DNA of 64,000 nucleotides, taken from contig NZ_CP095045.1 in the NCBI RefSeq assembly GCF_022919155.1, positions 930,001 through 994,000 on the forward strand, read 5' to 3'. The notes beneath the pieces are model-generated. The model searched no databases. It worked only from the letters and a program-made list of their open reading frames with translations, and had not been told where the DNA came from. Within the stretch, counting starts at the first letter, position 1, and every line of letters starts with the position of its first letter. This stretch comes from Leucobacter allii (GTDB lineage: Bacteria; Actinomycetota; Actinomycetes; Actinomycetales; Microbacteriaceae). The position numbers and the translations under genes were made by a program. Below are positions 17,493 to 26,675 of the stretch, piece after piece.

Positions 17493-18347
17493 TCAGGGCA
17501 GCAGTCCCAGCCGTCTCGCCGTGCTCACGGCGGCGAGCCTGCCCGAGCAGCCGAGCTTCGCCGAGGCGGTCTTGAGGTAGCCCTTCACGGTTCCCTCGGT
17601 GAGGCCGAGCGCCGCGGCGATCTCGGCGTTCGCGCGACCGAGGGCGACGAGGGAGAGCACGTCGGTCTCCCGCGGCGAGAGGGCGGCCGGGGCCGCGGCA
17701 GACGCGGCGGGAGGGGCGCCGAGGGCGGCGAGCCGGTGCTCGACGGCGGAGAGCCGCGCGCGCAGCTCGGGATCGGCCACCGCCGCGGCGATGCCGCGCA
17801 GTTCGGCGTAGCTCTCGCGGAGCTCCTCGAGCGCCTCCGCGGGCAGGGCGCGCGCGGCGCGATCCTCGTCGCGCAGGGCCGCGACGCGGCGATCCACCTC
17901 GTCCTGCAGCCTGATCTCCCCGGCGAGCCGCTCGACGACCGCGGCGACGGAGCGCTCGAAGACCCCGCCCGCGATGACGGCGGAGCGCGAGCCGCCGTAC
18001 AGCACGGCGCGCGTCTCGCCGCCGACGACCACGGGGAAGGCGACGAGCGTGACGATGCCCTCGCCCAGGATCTCGCGGTCGTAGTCGTGCGTGATGTGCG
18101 GGGAGTGCTCGTAGTCGGCGGTGAGCCGTGGCCGGCGCTCGAGCATGGCCTTGCCGCCGAGTCCCAGGCCGGCGGAGACGCGCAGGTCGAGCAGACCGCG
18201 CGTCACGTGGCCGCGCGCGGCCGTGACCCGCGTCACCCCGCGGGACTCGAAGCCGCCGAACGCCACCTGAATGCCCGTCGAGCGCGCGAACGCGGCGACG
18301 GCGTCGTCGAGCGACCGCTGCGCGGTCGGAGTGGCCGGGGGCGTCAT
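17493..18347 (-). CDS. LuxR-type helix-turn-helix regulator with GAF-like sensor domain
   Basis: A 284-residue transcription factor. The N-terminal ~150 residues (FEERG-like FGGFESRGVTRV, GKAMLERRPRLTADYEHS, GIVTLVAFPVVVGGETRAVLYGG) have the pattern of a GAF sensor domain as in actinobacterial regulators of aromatic catabolism. A charged helical linker follows. The LuxR/GerE domain is at residues ~220-284 (LSPRETDVLSLVALGRANAEIAAALGLTEGTVKGYLKTASAKLG). ATG 18347 begins MTPPATPTAQRS. The neighbours (mazG upstream convergent, hisS divergent) give no hint of target; effector and regulon are unknown. Confidence 0.82.
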   Translation of the reverse strand: MTPPATPTAQRSLDDAVAAFARSTGIQVAFGGFESRGVTRVTAARGHVTRGLLDLRVSAGLGLGGKAMLERRPRLTADYEHSPHITHDYDREILGEGIVTLVAFPVVVGGETRAVLYGGSRSAVIAGGVFERSVAAVVERLAGEIRLQDEVDRRVAALRDEDRAARALPAEALEELRESYAELRGIAAAVADPELRARLSAVEHRLAALGAPPAASAAAPAALSPRETDVLSLVALGRANAEIAAALGLTEGTVKGYLKTASAKLGCSGRLAAVSTARRLGLLP

Positions 18348-18435
18348 TGCACCGTCCTTTCGGGGATCACGCCATGATACCCGCGGGAGGCGGGAGGCGG
18401 GCGTCGTCCGCTTCGGGCCGCGTGCGCACCGCGCG

Positions 18436-18509
18436 TTCCGTCGGGGATGCGGCTTCGGTCGGGCGGATCCGGCCCGATCGGACCGACCGAAGCCGCATCC
18501 CCGACGGAA
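18436..18509. repeat. Long 27-bp inverted repeat
   Basis: Arms 18436-18462 and 18483-18509 are exact reverse complements; the core of the left arm is TCGGGGATGCGGCTTCGGTC. They enclose a 20-base loop. The hairpin lies in the 308-base gene-free spacer between the LuxR-type regulator and hisS. It could act as a terminator for antisense transcription or as a mobile palindromic repeat. Confidence 0.8.
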
Positions 18510-18548
18510 GGCGCATCTCGGACCGGGAACGGTCCGACCCGCTCCGCA

Positions 18549-18618
18549 TCCCCGACCGACGCTGCACCCCGACCGACGCTGCAGCCCGTCCGACGCCGCA
18601 CCCCGACGGACGCCGCGG
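18549..18618 (+). repeat. Degenerate 17-bp tandem repeat
   Basis: About four units of a CCGACCGACGCTGCACC-type sequence run head to tail directly before the hisS promoter region. The units share the GACCGA/GACGGA core with the neighbouring long inverted repeat, so both may derive from one expanding element. The rest of the 18348-18655 spacer shows no gene. Confidence 0.65.
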
Positions 18619-18655
18619 CGCTCGGGGGAGTCGTGGCGTGGAAGAATAGGGGACC

Positions 18656-19954
18656 ATGGCCAACCCCGTGAATCCGCCGCGCGGCATGCGCGACTTCCTC
18701 CCCGCAGACAAGGCGCGCCGCGAGCACGCGCTGGGCATCATCAGGAGCGTCTACCGGGCGCACGGCTTCGACGAGATCGAGACCCCCGTCGTGGAGGACT
18801 ACGCCCGGTTGCACGCCGGCCTCGGCGGGGACAACGAGAAGCTCAGCTTCTCGATCCTCAAGCGCGGGATCGGCCCCGAGGCGCTCGCCGCGGCCGCGGA
18901 GGCCGGCGAGGTGGAGAGCCTCGCCGACCTCGGACTGCGCTTCGACCTCACGGTGCCCCTCACGCGTTTCTACGCCAGCCATCGCGCCGAGCTCCCGCCC
19001 GTGTTCCGCTCGATCCAGATCGCGCCGGTCTGGCGCGCGGAGCGTCCCCAGAAGGGGCGCTACCGGCAGTTCGTGCAGGCCGACATCGACATCATCGGCG
19101 AGGCGGGCGCGCTCGCGGAGCTCGAGCTCATCACGGCCACCTCCCAGGCGCTCGCAGCCCTCGGACTCGAGGGCTGCGTGATCCGCGTCAACGACCGCCG
19201 CATCCTCTTCGGGCTGCTGGAGCACTGCGGCTTCCCCGCAGAGACCCACGAGCGCGCGCTCATCACGGTCGACAAGCTCGACAAGATCGGCGCGGCGGGC
19301 GTCGTCGAGGAACTGCGCGAGATCGACGGCGCGGCCGCGGAGCGGCTCGGGGCGGTGCTCGCCAAGGTCGAGCCCGCCCTCGCAGGAGCGGGGATCCCGC
19401 TCGCCGCGGAGGCGATCTCCGCCGTGCTCCCCGCTGAGGCCGGAGCGGAGGGGGTCGCGCACCTCGCCGCGCTCGGCGCGGCGCTCGCCGGCGGGCTGCC
19501 CGCCGGCGTGGAGCTGCGCTTCGACCCGACCCTCGTGCGCGGCATGGGCTACTACACGGGCACGATCTTCGAGATCGCGCACCCGGGATCGGGCAGCTCC
19601 GTCGGTGGCGGCGGCCGTTACGACGGCATGGTGGGGCGCTTCCTCGGGCAGGACGTCCCCGCCGTCGGGTTCTCGATCGGCTTCGAGCGCGTGGTCGACC
19701 TCATCGAGCTGCCGGAGGAGACCGGTCCCGCCGACGTCGCGCTCGTCGCGGATCCCGACGCGGCGCTCGAGGATCTGCTGGCGCTCAAGCGCGAACTCGT
19801 CGCCCGGGGGCATCGCGTGCGGCTCGAGAAGCGGCAGAAGAACATGAAGACGCTGCTCGCGCGGATCGCGGAGGCGGGCTTCGGCAGCGTCGCGAACGTG
19901 CGCGCGGGCGTCCGGGACGCCGACGCCCTGGAGTTCCGGCCGCTCGCGCCGTAA
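18656..19954 (+). CDS. hisS: Histidyl-tRNA synthetase
   Basis: Class II aminoacyl-tRNA synthetase that charges tRNA-His. 432 residues, ATG 18656. Class II features: motif 1 region PRGMRDFLPADKARRE, motif 2 FRSIQIAPVWRAERPQKGRYRQFVQADIDIIG with its Arg, the histidine-specific loop LVRGMGYYTGTIFEI (~298), and motif 3 AVGFSIGFERV. The C-terminal anticodon-binding domain (~340-432) carries RLEKRQKNMKTLLARI. The upstream spacer is unusually repetitive but the coding region is intact. Confidence 0.95.
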   Translation: MANPVNPPRGMRDFLPADKARREHALGIIRSVYRAHGFDEIETPVVEDYARLHAGLGGDNEKLSFSILKRGIGPEALAAAAEAGEVESLADLGLRFDLTVPLTRFYASHRAELPPVFRSIQIAPVWRAERPQKGRYRQFVQADIDIIGEAGALAELELITATSQALAALGLEGCVIRVNDRRILFGLLEHCGFPAETHERALITVDKLDKIGAAGVVEELREIDGAAAERLGAVLAKVEPALAGAGIPLAAEAISAVLPAEAGAEGVAHLAALGAALAGGLPAGVELRFDPTLVRGMGYYTGTIFEIAHPGSGSSVGGGGRYDGMVGRFLGQDVPAVGFSIGFERVVDLIELPEETGPADVALVADPDAALEDLLALKRELVARGHRVRLEKRQKNMKTLLARIAEAGFGSVANVRAGVRDADALEFRPLAP

Positions 19955-20107
19955 CCCGCGCGCGGCGGATCCCGGTCCGCTCGGATCGCCCCGCGTCGGT
20001 GCCCGTCGAGGGACGCCCCAGCCGGGTGTCTTGACGGGAGTCGCGGCCGGTGCGACGCTGGCGGGAGCGCCGCACCGCAGAGGCGGCCTCGATCCGGGAG
20101 GACTCCC

Positions 20108-20533
20108 ATGGCCACGCAGATCTTCGTCAACATCGCGAGCGACGACCTGGAGCGCGCGAAGGCGTTCTACACGGCGCTCGGCTGCGAGATCAACCCGCTC
20201 TTCACCGACGAGAACGCCGCGTGCGTCGTCTGGGACGAGCAGGTGTTCTTCATGGTGCTCACGCGCGAGTACTTCGCCACCTTCACCGATCGGCCCGTCG
20301 CCGATGCGCGGGCGACCGCGCAGGTGCTCATCGCCCTCTCGCGGGAGTCGCGCGAGGCGGTCGACGCGATCGTCGACGCCGGGATCGCGGCGGGCGGTCG
20401 CGAGCCGAAGCCGCCCCAGGATCTCGGTTTCATGTACTCGCGCGACCTCGAGGACCCGGACGGGAACATCATGGAGTTCCTGTACATGGACCCCGCCGCG
20501 GCCGAGCAGGGGCCCGAGGCATTCGAGGGGTGA
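20108..20533 (+). CDS. VOC (glyoxalase/bleomycin-resistance fold) family protein
   Basis: A 141-residue single-domain VOC protein. It begins IFVNIASDDLERAKAFYTALG, the usual first beta-alpha-beta of the fold, and ends with the metal-site strand EDPDGNIMEFLYMD, containing a conserved Glu. The pattern matches the small PhnB/lactoylglutathione-lyase-like family whose members are uncharacterised or bind small ligands; activity cannot be assigned. ATG 20108 is supported by GGGAGGA upstream. It sits alone between hisS and eno. Confidence 0.82.
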   Translation: MATQIFVNIASDDLERAKAFYTALGCEINPLFTDENAACVVWDEQVFFMVLTREYFATFTDRPVADARATAQVLIALSRESREAVDAIVDAGIAAGGREPKPPQDLGFMYSRDLEDPDGNIMEFLYMDPAAAEQGPEAFEG

Positions 20534-20550
20534 GCCGTCGCGGCCGCTAG

Positions 20551-21891
<1,341 letters not shown>

Positions 21892-21912
21892 CCGCCGGAC
21901 GGCGAGGCGCGC

Positions 21913-22449
21913 ATGGCACGCGGCGACGGCACGGTGAGGCGCTGGCGGGAGGATCTCGGGGCCTGGGCTTCGAGCCTCCGCTTCAGCGGCTTCACCGTGC
22001 TCGTCGTCGTCCTCGTGCTCGCCGGCGCCGTGATCGTGAGCCCGAGCCTCTCCACCTACGTCCAGCAGCGGCGCGAGATCGCCGAGCTCCGCGAGAGCGT
22101 GCAGGAGCACCAGGCGGCCGTCAACGAGATCGACGCCGAACGCGCGAAGTGGAAGGACCCGGTCTACATCCGCTCGCAGGCGCGGGATCGGCTCTTCTAC
22201 GTCATGCCGGGGGAGACCCAGCTCAACGTGATCGACGACATCGTGCTCCCCGTCGAATCGGATGAGGAGACGAATCCCGAGCTCTCGCGCATGACGAGCA
22301 ACTGGGCCGCGGGGCTCGCGGCATCCGTGCTCGGCGCCGGCACGACGGACGCGACCCCAGAAGAACTCGGCGCCGGCACCGGCGGCGCCGATCCCGACCC
22401 CGCGGCGGAGCCCGATCCGGACGCCGCCGCTGAAGAAAGCGCAGAATGA
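21913..22449 (+). CDS. Septum formation initiator (FtsB/DivIC) family protein
   Basis: A 178-residue single-pass membrane protein of the divisome. A short basic cytoplasmic N-terminus is followed by a membrane helix at ~29-46 (FTVLVVVLVLAGAVIVSP), then an extracytoplasmic coiled coil (~50-78, QQRREIAELRESVQEHQAAV) and the conserved WKDPVYIRSQARDRLFYVMPGE that marks the DivIC family. The last ~50 residues are an Ala/Gly/Pro/Asp-rich disordered tail. It probably pairs with FtsL and FtsQ at the septum. It begins 21 bases after eno, and its stop overlaps the next gene (ATGA). Confidence 0.88.
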   Translation: MARGDGTVRRWREDLGAWASSLRFSGFTVLVVVLVLAGAVIVSPSLSTYVQQRREIAELRESVQEHQAAVNEIDAERAKWKDPVYIRSQARDRLFYVMPGETQLNVIDDIVLPVESDEETNPELSRMTSNWAAGLAASVLGAGTTDATPEELGAGTGGADPDPAAEPDPDAAAEESAE

Positions 22450-22928
22450 CCCGACCGCCCTACCCCGCACCCACCCCGGCCGACATCGACGCCGTCAGCG
22501 CGCAGCTCGGCCGCGAAGCCCGCGGCGTGGTCGGCATCGCCGCCCGGGCCTCGGACGGCAGCCCCGCCGTCGTCGCCACGGCGCCGCGCCTCCCCGATGG
22601 CTCGCCGTTCCCCACCTTCTACTACCTCTGCCATCCCGAGGCGGTCGCCGCGGCTTCCCGGCTCGAGGCGGCCGGCGTCATGGCGGAGTTCGCGGAGCTG
22701 CTCGCGGAGGATGAGACGATCCGCGAGCAGTACGCGGCGGCCCATGCCCAGTACATCGCCGATCGCGACAGCGCGGGCGAGGTGCCCGAACTCTCGGGCG
22801 TGAGCGCGGGCGGCATGCCGACGCGGGTGAAGTGCCTGCACGCGCTCATCGGGCACGCGCTCGCTGCTGGACCCGGCGTCAATCCGATCGGCGACCTCGC
22901 CCTCGAACGGAGCGGTTGGACCGGTTGA
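22446..22928 (+). CDS. DUF501 domain protein
   Basis: A 160-residue cytoplasmic protein of the DUF501 family, found after eno-divIC in many actinobacteria. Recognisable patches are VSAQLGREARGVVGIAARA, FPTFYYLCHPEAVAAASRLEA and the C-terminal GGMPTRVKCLHALIGHALAAGPGVNPIGDLAL, whose Cys-Leu-His is a family hallmark. Function is not established. It usually precedes an exopolyphosphatase gene, but here the next gene is a type II NADH dehydrogenase, so that neighbour has been lost or moved. It overlaps the upstream gene by 4 bases. Confidence 0.85.
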   Translation: MTRPPYPAPTPADIDAVSAQLGREARGVVGIAARASDGSPAVVATAPRLPDGSPFPTFYYLCHPEAVAAASRLEAAGVMAEFAELLAEDETIREQYAAAHAQYIADRDSAGEVPELSGVSAGGMPTRVKCLHALIGHALAAGPGVNPIGDLALERSGWTG

Positions 22929-23041
22929 AACCGGGGAAACTGCGGTGGTGGCATGATCCGTGCGCGATTCCGTCCGTTTCCGTCGTGAAATCCGTCGAAG
23001 CGGCGAAGCGCCCGCGCCCATTGGGGGTAGAGTAGAGGCGA

Positions 23042-23066
23042 CGGGCGAACCTCGCCCGCTTTTTCT
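23042..23066 (+). terminator. Rho-independent terminator or attenuator before ndh
   Basis: Stem CGGGCGA/TCGCCCG (23042-23058) with a 3-base loop is followed by CTTTTTCT. A TAGAGT -10-like box lies just upstream (near 23030), so this may be an attenuator in the ndh leader rather than only the end of the eno operon. Confidence 0.6.
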
Positions 23067-23120
23067 GTGCCCGCGACGCGGGCGCGTGCCGTTCGCTCAT
23101 TGCTGCAAGGAGACCGCTTC

Positions 23121-24452
23121 GTGGCGAAGAAGATTCTGATCGTTGGTGGTGGCTACGCCGGTTTTTACACCGCATGGAAGCTCGAGAAGCTGCTCCGTGC
23201 GGGTGAGGCCGAGGTCACGATCGTCGATCCGCTGCCGTACATGGCATACCTGCCGTTCCTCCCGGAGGTCGCCTCTGGCTCGATCGAGCCCCGCCACGCC
23301 GTGGTCGCCCGCCGCCGCCACCTGAGCAGGACCGCGAACATCGCGGGCAAGGTGACGGGGATCTCGCACGCGACGAAGACCGCGACGATCACCCCGAACG
23401 TGGGCGAGGCCTACGACTTCGCGTACGATCACATCGTCGTCACCACGGGATCGGTCTCGCGCACCTTCCCGATCGCGGGCATCGCCGACAATGCGATCGG
23501 CATGAAGACGATCGAGGAGGCCGTCGCCGTGCGCGATCGCCTCGTCGGCAACTTCGAGCGCGCCGCGTCGCTGCCGAAGGGCTCCGCCGAACGCGCCCGC
23601 CTCCTCACCGTGACCGTGGTCGGCGGCGGCTTCGCCGGCATCGAGACGATCTCCGAGCTGCGCTCCTTCGCGACCTCGCTGCTGCGCCGCTACCCCGAGA
23701 TCGCGTTCGACGAGACCGTGTTCCACCTGGTCGAGGCCATGGGGCGCATCATGCCCGAGGTCTCGCAGGAGACCGCGAACTGGGTCGTGAAGGATCAGAC
23801 GCGCCGCGGCGTGCAGATCCACCTCGACACGCAGCTCTCCTCCGCCGTCGACGGGAACATCGAGCTCTCGACCGGCGAGACGTACGAGTCCGACCTCATC
23901 GTGTGGACCGCGGGCGTCATGCCCCGGCCGTTCCTCCGCGGCACCGATCTCCCGATCGGTCCCCGCGGGCACGTCATCGGCAGCCCGACCTTGCAGGTCA
24001 CGACCGAGGAGGGCGCCGTCGTCGAGGGCGCCTGGACCGCGGGCGACACCTCGCAGACTCCCGACATCTCCCCGACCCCCGGCCCCGGCGGCTTCTGCGT
24101 GCCCAACGCGCAGCACGCCGTGCGCCAGGGACGCCTGCTCGCGAAGAACATCGTCGCGGCGATCCGCGGCGAGGGCGTCGCCGAGTACAACCACAAGAAC
24201 GCCGGCGCCGTCGCGGGCCTCGGCGTCAACACGGGTGTGTTCCAGTCCGGCAAGTTCGCGATGAAGGGCTACTTCGCGTGGCTCGCGCACCGGTTCTACC
24301 ACGGTCTCGCGATCCCCACGTGGGAGCGCAAGTGGCGCGTGTTCGGCGGGTGGGTCGGGCACTTCTTCCTCGGCCGTGACACCGTCAACATCGAGGCCGT
24401 GCAGGAGCCCCGCGCGATCTTCGAGGAGTTCGCGAGCCGCCCCAAGGCGTAG
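23121..24452 (+). CDS. ndh: Type II NADH dehydrogenase (NDH-2)
   Basis: A 443-residue FAD enzyme that passes electrons from NADH to menaquinone at the inner membrane face without pumping protons. GTG 23121 has AAGGAG 8 bases upstream and starts right at the FAD-binding strand KKILIVGGGYAGFYTA. The second dinucleotide (NADH) fold is VTVVGGGFAGIET (~173). The FAD C-terminal motif appears as GAWTAGDTSQTPD (~310). The last ~60 residues (MKGYFAWLAHRFYHGLAIPTWERKWRVFGGWV) form the amphipathic or hydrophobic membrane-binding region of NDH-2. It is a single transcript with hairpins on both sides. Confidence 0.9.
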   Translation: MAKKILIVGGGYAGFYTAWKLEKLLRAGEAEVTIVDPLPYMAYLPFLPEVASGSIEPRHAVVARRRHLSRTANIAGKVTGISHATKTATITPNVGEAYDFAYDHIVVTTGSVSRTFPIAGIADNAIGMKTIEEAVAVRDRLVGNFERAASLPKGSAERARLLTVTVVGGGFAGIETISELRSFATSLLRRYPEIAFDETVFHLVEAMGRIMPEVSQETANWVVKDQTRRGVQIHLDTQLSSAVDGNIELSTGETYESDLIVWTAGVMPRPFLRGTDLPIGPRGHVIGSPTLQVTTEEGAVVEGAWTAGDTSQTPDISPTPGPGGFCVPNAQHAVRQGRLLAKNIVAAIRGEGVAEYNHKNAGAVAGLGVNTGVFQSGKFAMKGYFAWLAHRFYHGLAIPTWERKWRVFGGWVGHFFLGRDTVNIEAVQEPRAIFEEFASRPKA

Positions 24453-24457
24453 CGCGC

Positions 24458-24531
24458 GCGGCATACGGTGCCGTGCCCGTATGCCGCTCAGTCGGAGGCC
24501 GCCCCGCAGCACTGCTGCCGGGCGGCCTCCG
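24458..24531 (+). terminator. Two successive hairpins after ndh
   Basis: The first is GCGGCATACGG / CCGTATGCCGC (24458-24487). The second is CGGAGGCCGCCC / GGGCGGCCTCCG (24493-24531), with an inner GCAGC/GCTGC stem, then TCGTGTG. The second is the stronger terminator candidate. Confidence 0.65.
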
Positions 24532-24739
24532 TCGTGTGCGCTGCGTGTTCGTGCTGCATGTTCCCGTTGTGTGTTCCCGCGGCGCGTTCGCGCTGGGTGT
24601 TCCCGTTCCGATACGGTTCTGCCGCGCACCGCTCCCGGTCGCCGCGATCCTCTGCTGCCGCCCACCGCTCCCGGCCGCCGCGATCCGGTGTTCCGCGGGT
24701 CCTCCGCGAATCCGGGTCGCTCCAGCACGATCTCGATCG

Positions 24740-24798
24740 GATCCGGGTCGCTTCGGCACGGTGCTGCGGCCTCGCACCCTGCGGTCGTGACCCGGATC
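24740..24798. repeat. Dispersed nested palindrome, copy 1
   Basis: Outer arms GATCCGGGTC / GACCCGGATC are exact. An inner CGGTG / CACC(CT) pair sits inside, giving a roughly 59-base nested hairpin. The same layout recurs at 28603-28659 and 28800-28858, each time in a spacer. Confidence 0.75.
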
Positions 24799-24890
24799 AT
24801 TCCCAGTCGAGGTTCCGCAGAGGCCGGCTCGCGCTGCGCACACCCGGCCCTGCTGCGCGCACCCGCTCCCGCTGACCGCATCTGGGTGCG

Positions 24891-24949
24891 CTCGCACGTC
24901 AGGAATCGCGACCTGGGGTGCGCTCAAGTCGCAGGTTCTGACGTGCGAG
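24891..24949. repeat. Imperfect 22-bp inverted repeat
   Basis: CTCGCACGTCAGGAATCGCGAC (24891-24912) pairs with GTCGCAGGTTCTGACGTGCGAG (24928-24949) with few mismatches around a 15-base loop. It is downstream of the RamB-like gene on the minus strand and may serve as its terminator; no U-tract is present. Confidence 0.6.
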
Positions 24950-25076
24950 GATCGCGCGTCCCGGGGTCGGGGTCGGGGTTCGAGAGTGCGGGGTGCTGGG
25001 GCGAGCGCCCGGACCTCCGTGGACAGCTCCGCACGCCCCGAAGACGGACCCCGGGCTCCGGGAGCGGCTGGCCGCC

Positions 25077-26546
25077 TCAGCTCTCCGGAGCGTGCTTCGC
25101 AAGGAACTCGAACATCTCCGTATCGTCGACGCCGGGGAACGAGCCCGTCGGCAGCGGGGTGAGCACGTGCTGGTGCATGCGCGCGCTCGGCCACGCCTTC
25201 CCCTGCCACCGCTGCAGGAGCTCGGGGCTCGGCGTCCGGCAGCACGCGGGATCGGGGCAGGTGGATCGCTTCCGCACGTCCGTGTCGCGCCCGCGGAACC
25301 ACTTCGCCTCGTCGAAGGGGACGCCGCAGGCGATCGCGAACGGACCGAGCTCCGCGTCGCCCGTCTGCACGCTCGACCAGAAGGTGCCTGCCGGCGTGTC
25401 CGTGTACTGGTAGAACTCGCTCGTGCGATTCGTGCGATTGAAGGCGGTCCGCCCGCCCCACTTGTGGCAGAGCACCTGCCCCTCGATCGACCCGGAGGAA
25501 TCGATCGGGTAGGGGAGGCCGTCGTTCTCGTATCCGCGCACGAGCGCCCCGGCCCCATCGGCGCGGTAGTGGTGCACGCGCAGATCGAGGTGCTGCGTCG
25601 CGAGATTCGTGAAGCGGTGCGCCGCGGCCTCGTGGGTCACCCCGTAGGCGTCGCGGAAGTCCTCGATCGCGAGATTGCGATTGCGCTTGGCCTGCTGCAG
25701 GAACTCCACGGCGCGCTCCTCGGGCATGAGGCACGCGGCGGCGAAGTAGTTGATCTGGAGGCGCTGCTGCAGGAACTCGGCGTAGCTCGCGGGCTCCGAG
25801 TGCCCGAGTACGCGATGCGCCATGGCCTGCAGCGCGAGCGAGCGCAGCCCGTGACCGCCGGGGATCGACGCCGGCGGCAGGTAGATGCGCCCGTGCTGGA
25901 GGTCGGTGATGCTCCGGGTGTTGGAGGGGAGGTCGTCCACGAAGATGAGGGTGAAGCCCAGGAGCTCGGCCGCCTGCGCGACCTCGCGGTGGGTGACGGC
26001 GCCGGTGGTGTGCCCGATGCGGCGCATGAGATCGGAGGCGAGCAGCTCGATCTCGTGAACGTAGTTGTTCCGCTCCCGCATGAGCATCCGCAGCTCCGTG
26101 TTCACGCGTCTGGCCTCCTCGGAGGTCTCGGCCGCGGCGCGGGATCGCCGTGCGAGCTCCCGGTGCAGGCCGACGAGGGCCTCGAGCGTGTCGTCCCCGA
26201 GCGTGCGCGGGGCGCGGACGTGGGGGAGGCCGAGGTGCTGGTAGCCCGGCGCGGACTGCGCGCGTTCGAGCTCGAGTTCGAGCGCGCTGCGGTGATCGGG
26301 GGCCTCGGCCTTCAGGAGCTCGGCGACGTCGATCCCGAACTCCCGTGCCGCGGCCTGCAGCAGACCGAGCTTCGGTTCGCGCCGGCCGTTCTCCACGAGC
26401 GAGAGCTGGCTGGCGACCACCCCCACCCGTTCGCCGAGCTGTTCGAGGGTGAGGCCGGCGCGGGTGCGGAAGTGCCGCAGCCGCTTGCCGATCAGGAGGC
26501 GGTCGAGTTCCGCCTGCGTGAGTGTGGAGGTCGATTCCGGGGCCAT
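25077..26546 (-). CDS. RamB/ScfR-type transcriptional regulator (XRE + IrrE-like domain)
   Basis: A 489-residue regulator like corynebacterial RamB, which controls acetate and glyoxylate metabolism. N-terminal XRE helix-turn-helix: LRHFRTRAGLTLEQLGERVGVVASQLSLVENGRREPKLGLL. A central IrrE/ImmA-like region follows (~200-300; the HExxH site is degenerate, read as MAHRVLGHSE). The C-terminal short-chain-fatty-acyl-regulator domain holds CHKWGG, several Cys (CPDPACCRTP) and ends EMFEFLAKHAPES. ATG 26546 is chosen over TTG 26564 because a TATAGT box sits 6 bases before it, indicating a leaderless message. It is divergent from pckG, which fits control of carbon flux at phosphoenolpyruvate. Confidence 0.88.
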   Translation of the reverse strand: MAPESTSTLTQAELDRLLIGKRLRHFRTRAGLTLEQLGERVGVVASQLSLVENGRREPKLGLLQAAAREFGIDVAELLKAEAPDHRSALELELERAQSAPGYQHLGLPHVRAPRTLGDDTLEALVGLHRELARRSRAAAETSEEARRVNTELRMLMRERNNYVHEIELLASDLMRRIGHTTGAVTHREVAQAAELLGFTLIFVDDLPSNTRSITDLQHGRIYLPPASIPGGHGLRSLALQAMAHRVLGHSEPASYAEFLQQRLQINYFAAACLMPEERAVEFLQQAKRNRNLAIEDFRDAYGVTHEAAAHRFTNLATQHLDLRVHHYRADGAGALVRGYENDGLPYPIDSSGSIEGQVLCHKWGGRTAFNRTNRTSEFYQYTDTPAGTFWSSVQTGDAELGPFAIACGVPFDEAKWFRGRDTDVRKRSTCPDPACCRTPSPELLQRWQGKAWPSARMHQHVLTPLPTGSFPGVDDTEMFEFLAKHAPES

Positions 26547-26550
26547 GGAT

Positions 26551-26563
26551 TGACTATATGTCA
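26551..26563 (-). promoter_or_regulatory. Leaderless promoter with dyad TGAC-N5-GTCA
   Basis: On the minus strand TATAGT (26558-26553) is a good -10 box just before the ATG of the RamB-like gene. It is embedded in TGACTATATGTCA, whose ends are symmetrical, so a bound dimer could block the promoter. A second near-palindrome, GTGAAAATTTACAC, lies at 26570-26583. Either could serve autoregulation or control of pckG. Confidence 0.5.
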
Positions 26564-26675
26564 AAAATGGTGAAAATTTACACTGAGATTGGTGAACTGC
26601 GGATGAATCGGTTCCTCAGAATGGAAGTGTTACCGATTCTTCACAGATCCGTGCGGAACAACCGAGGAGAACGTC

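Larger units (their letters stand above)
24532..25076. other. Gene-free repetitive spacer
   Basis: No coding region is credible here. The stretch is built of short repeats (GTTCCCGTT/GTGTTCCCG motifs, CGCTCCCGG-CGCCGCGATCC repeats), one copy of a dispersed nested palindrome (24740-24798) with an extra left arm at ~24711, and a separate 22-bp inverted repeat (24891-24949). Long open frames crossing it are composition artefacts. Confidence 0.6.
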
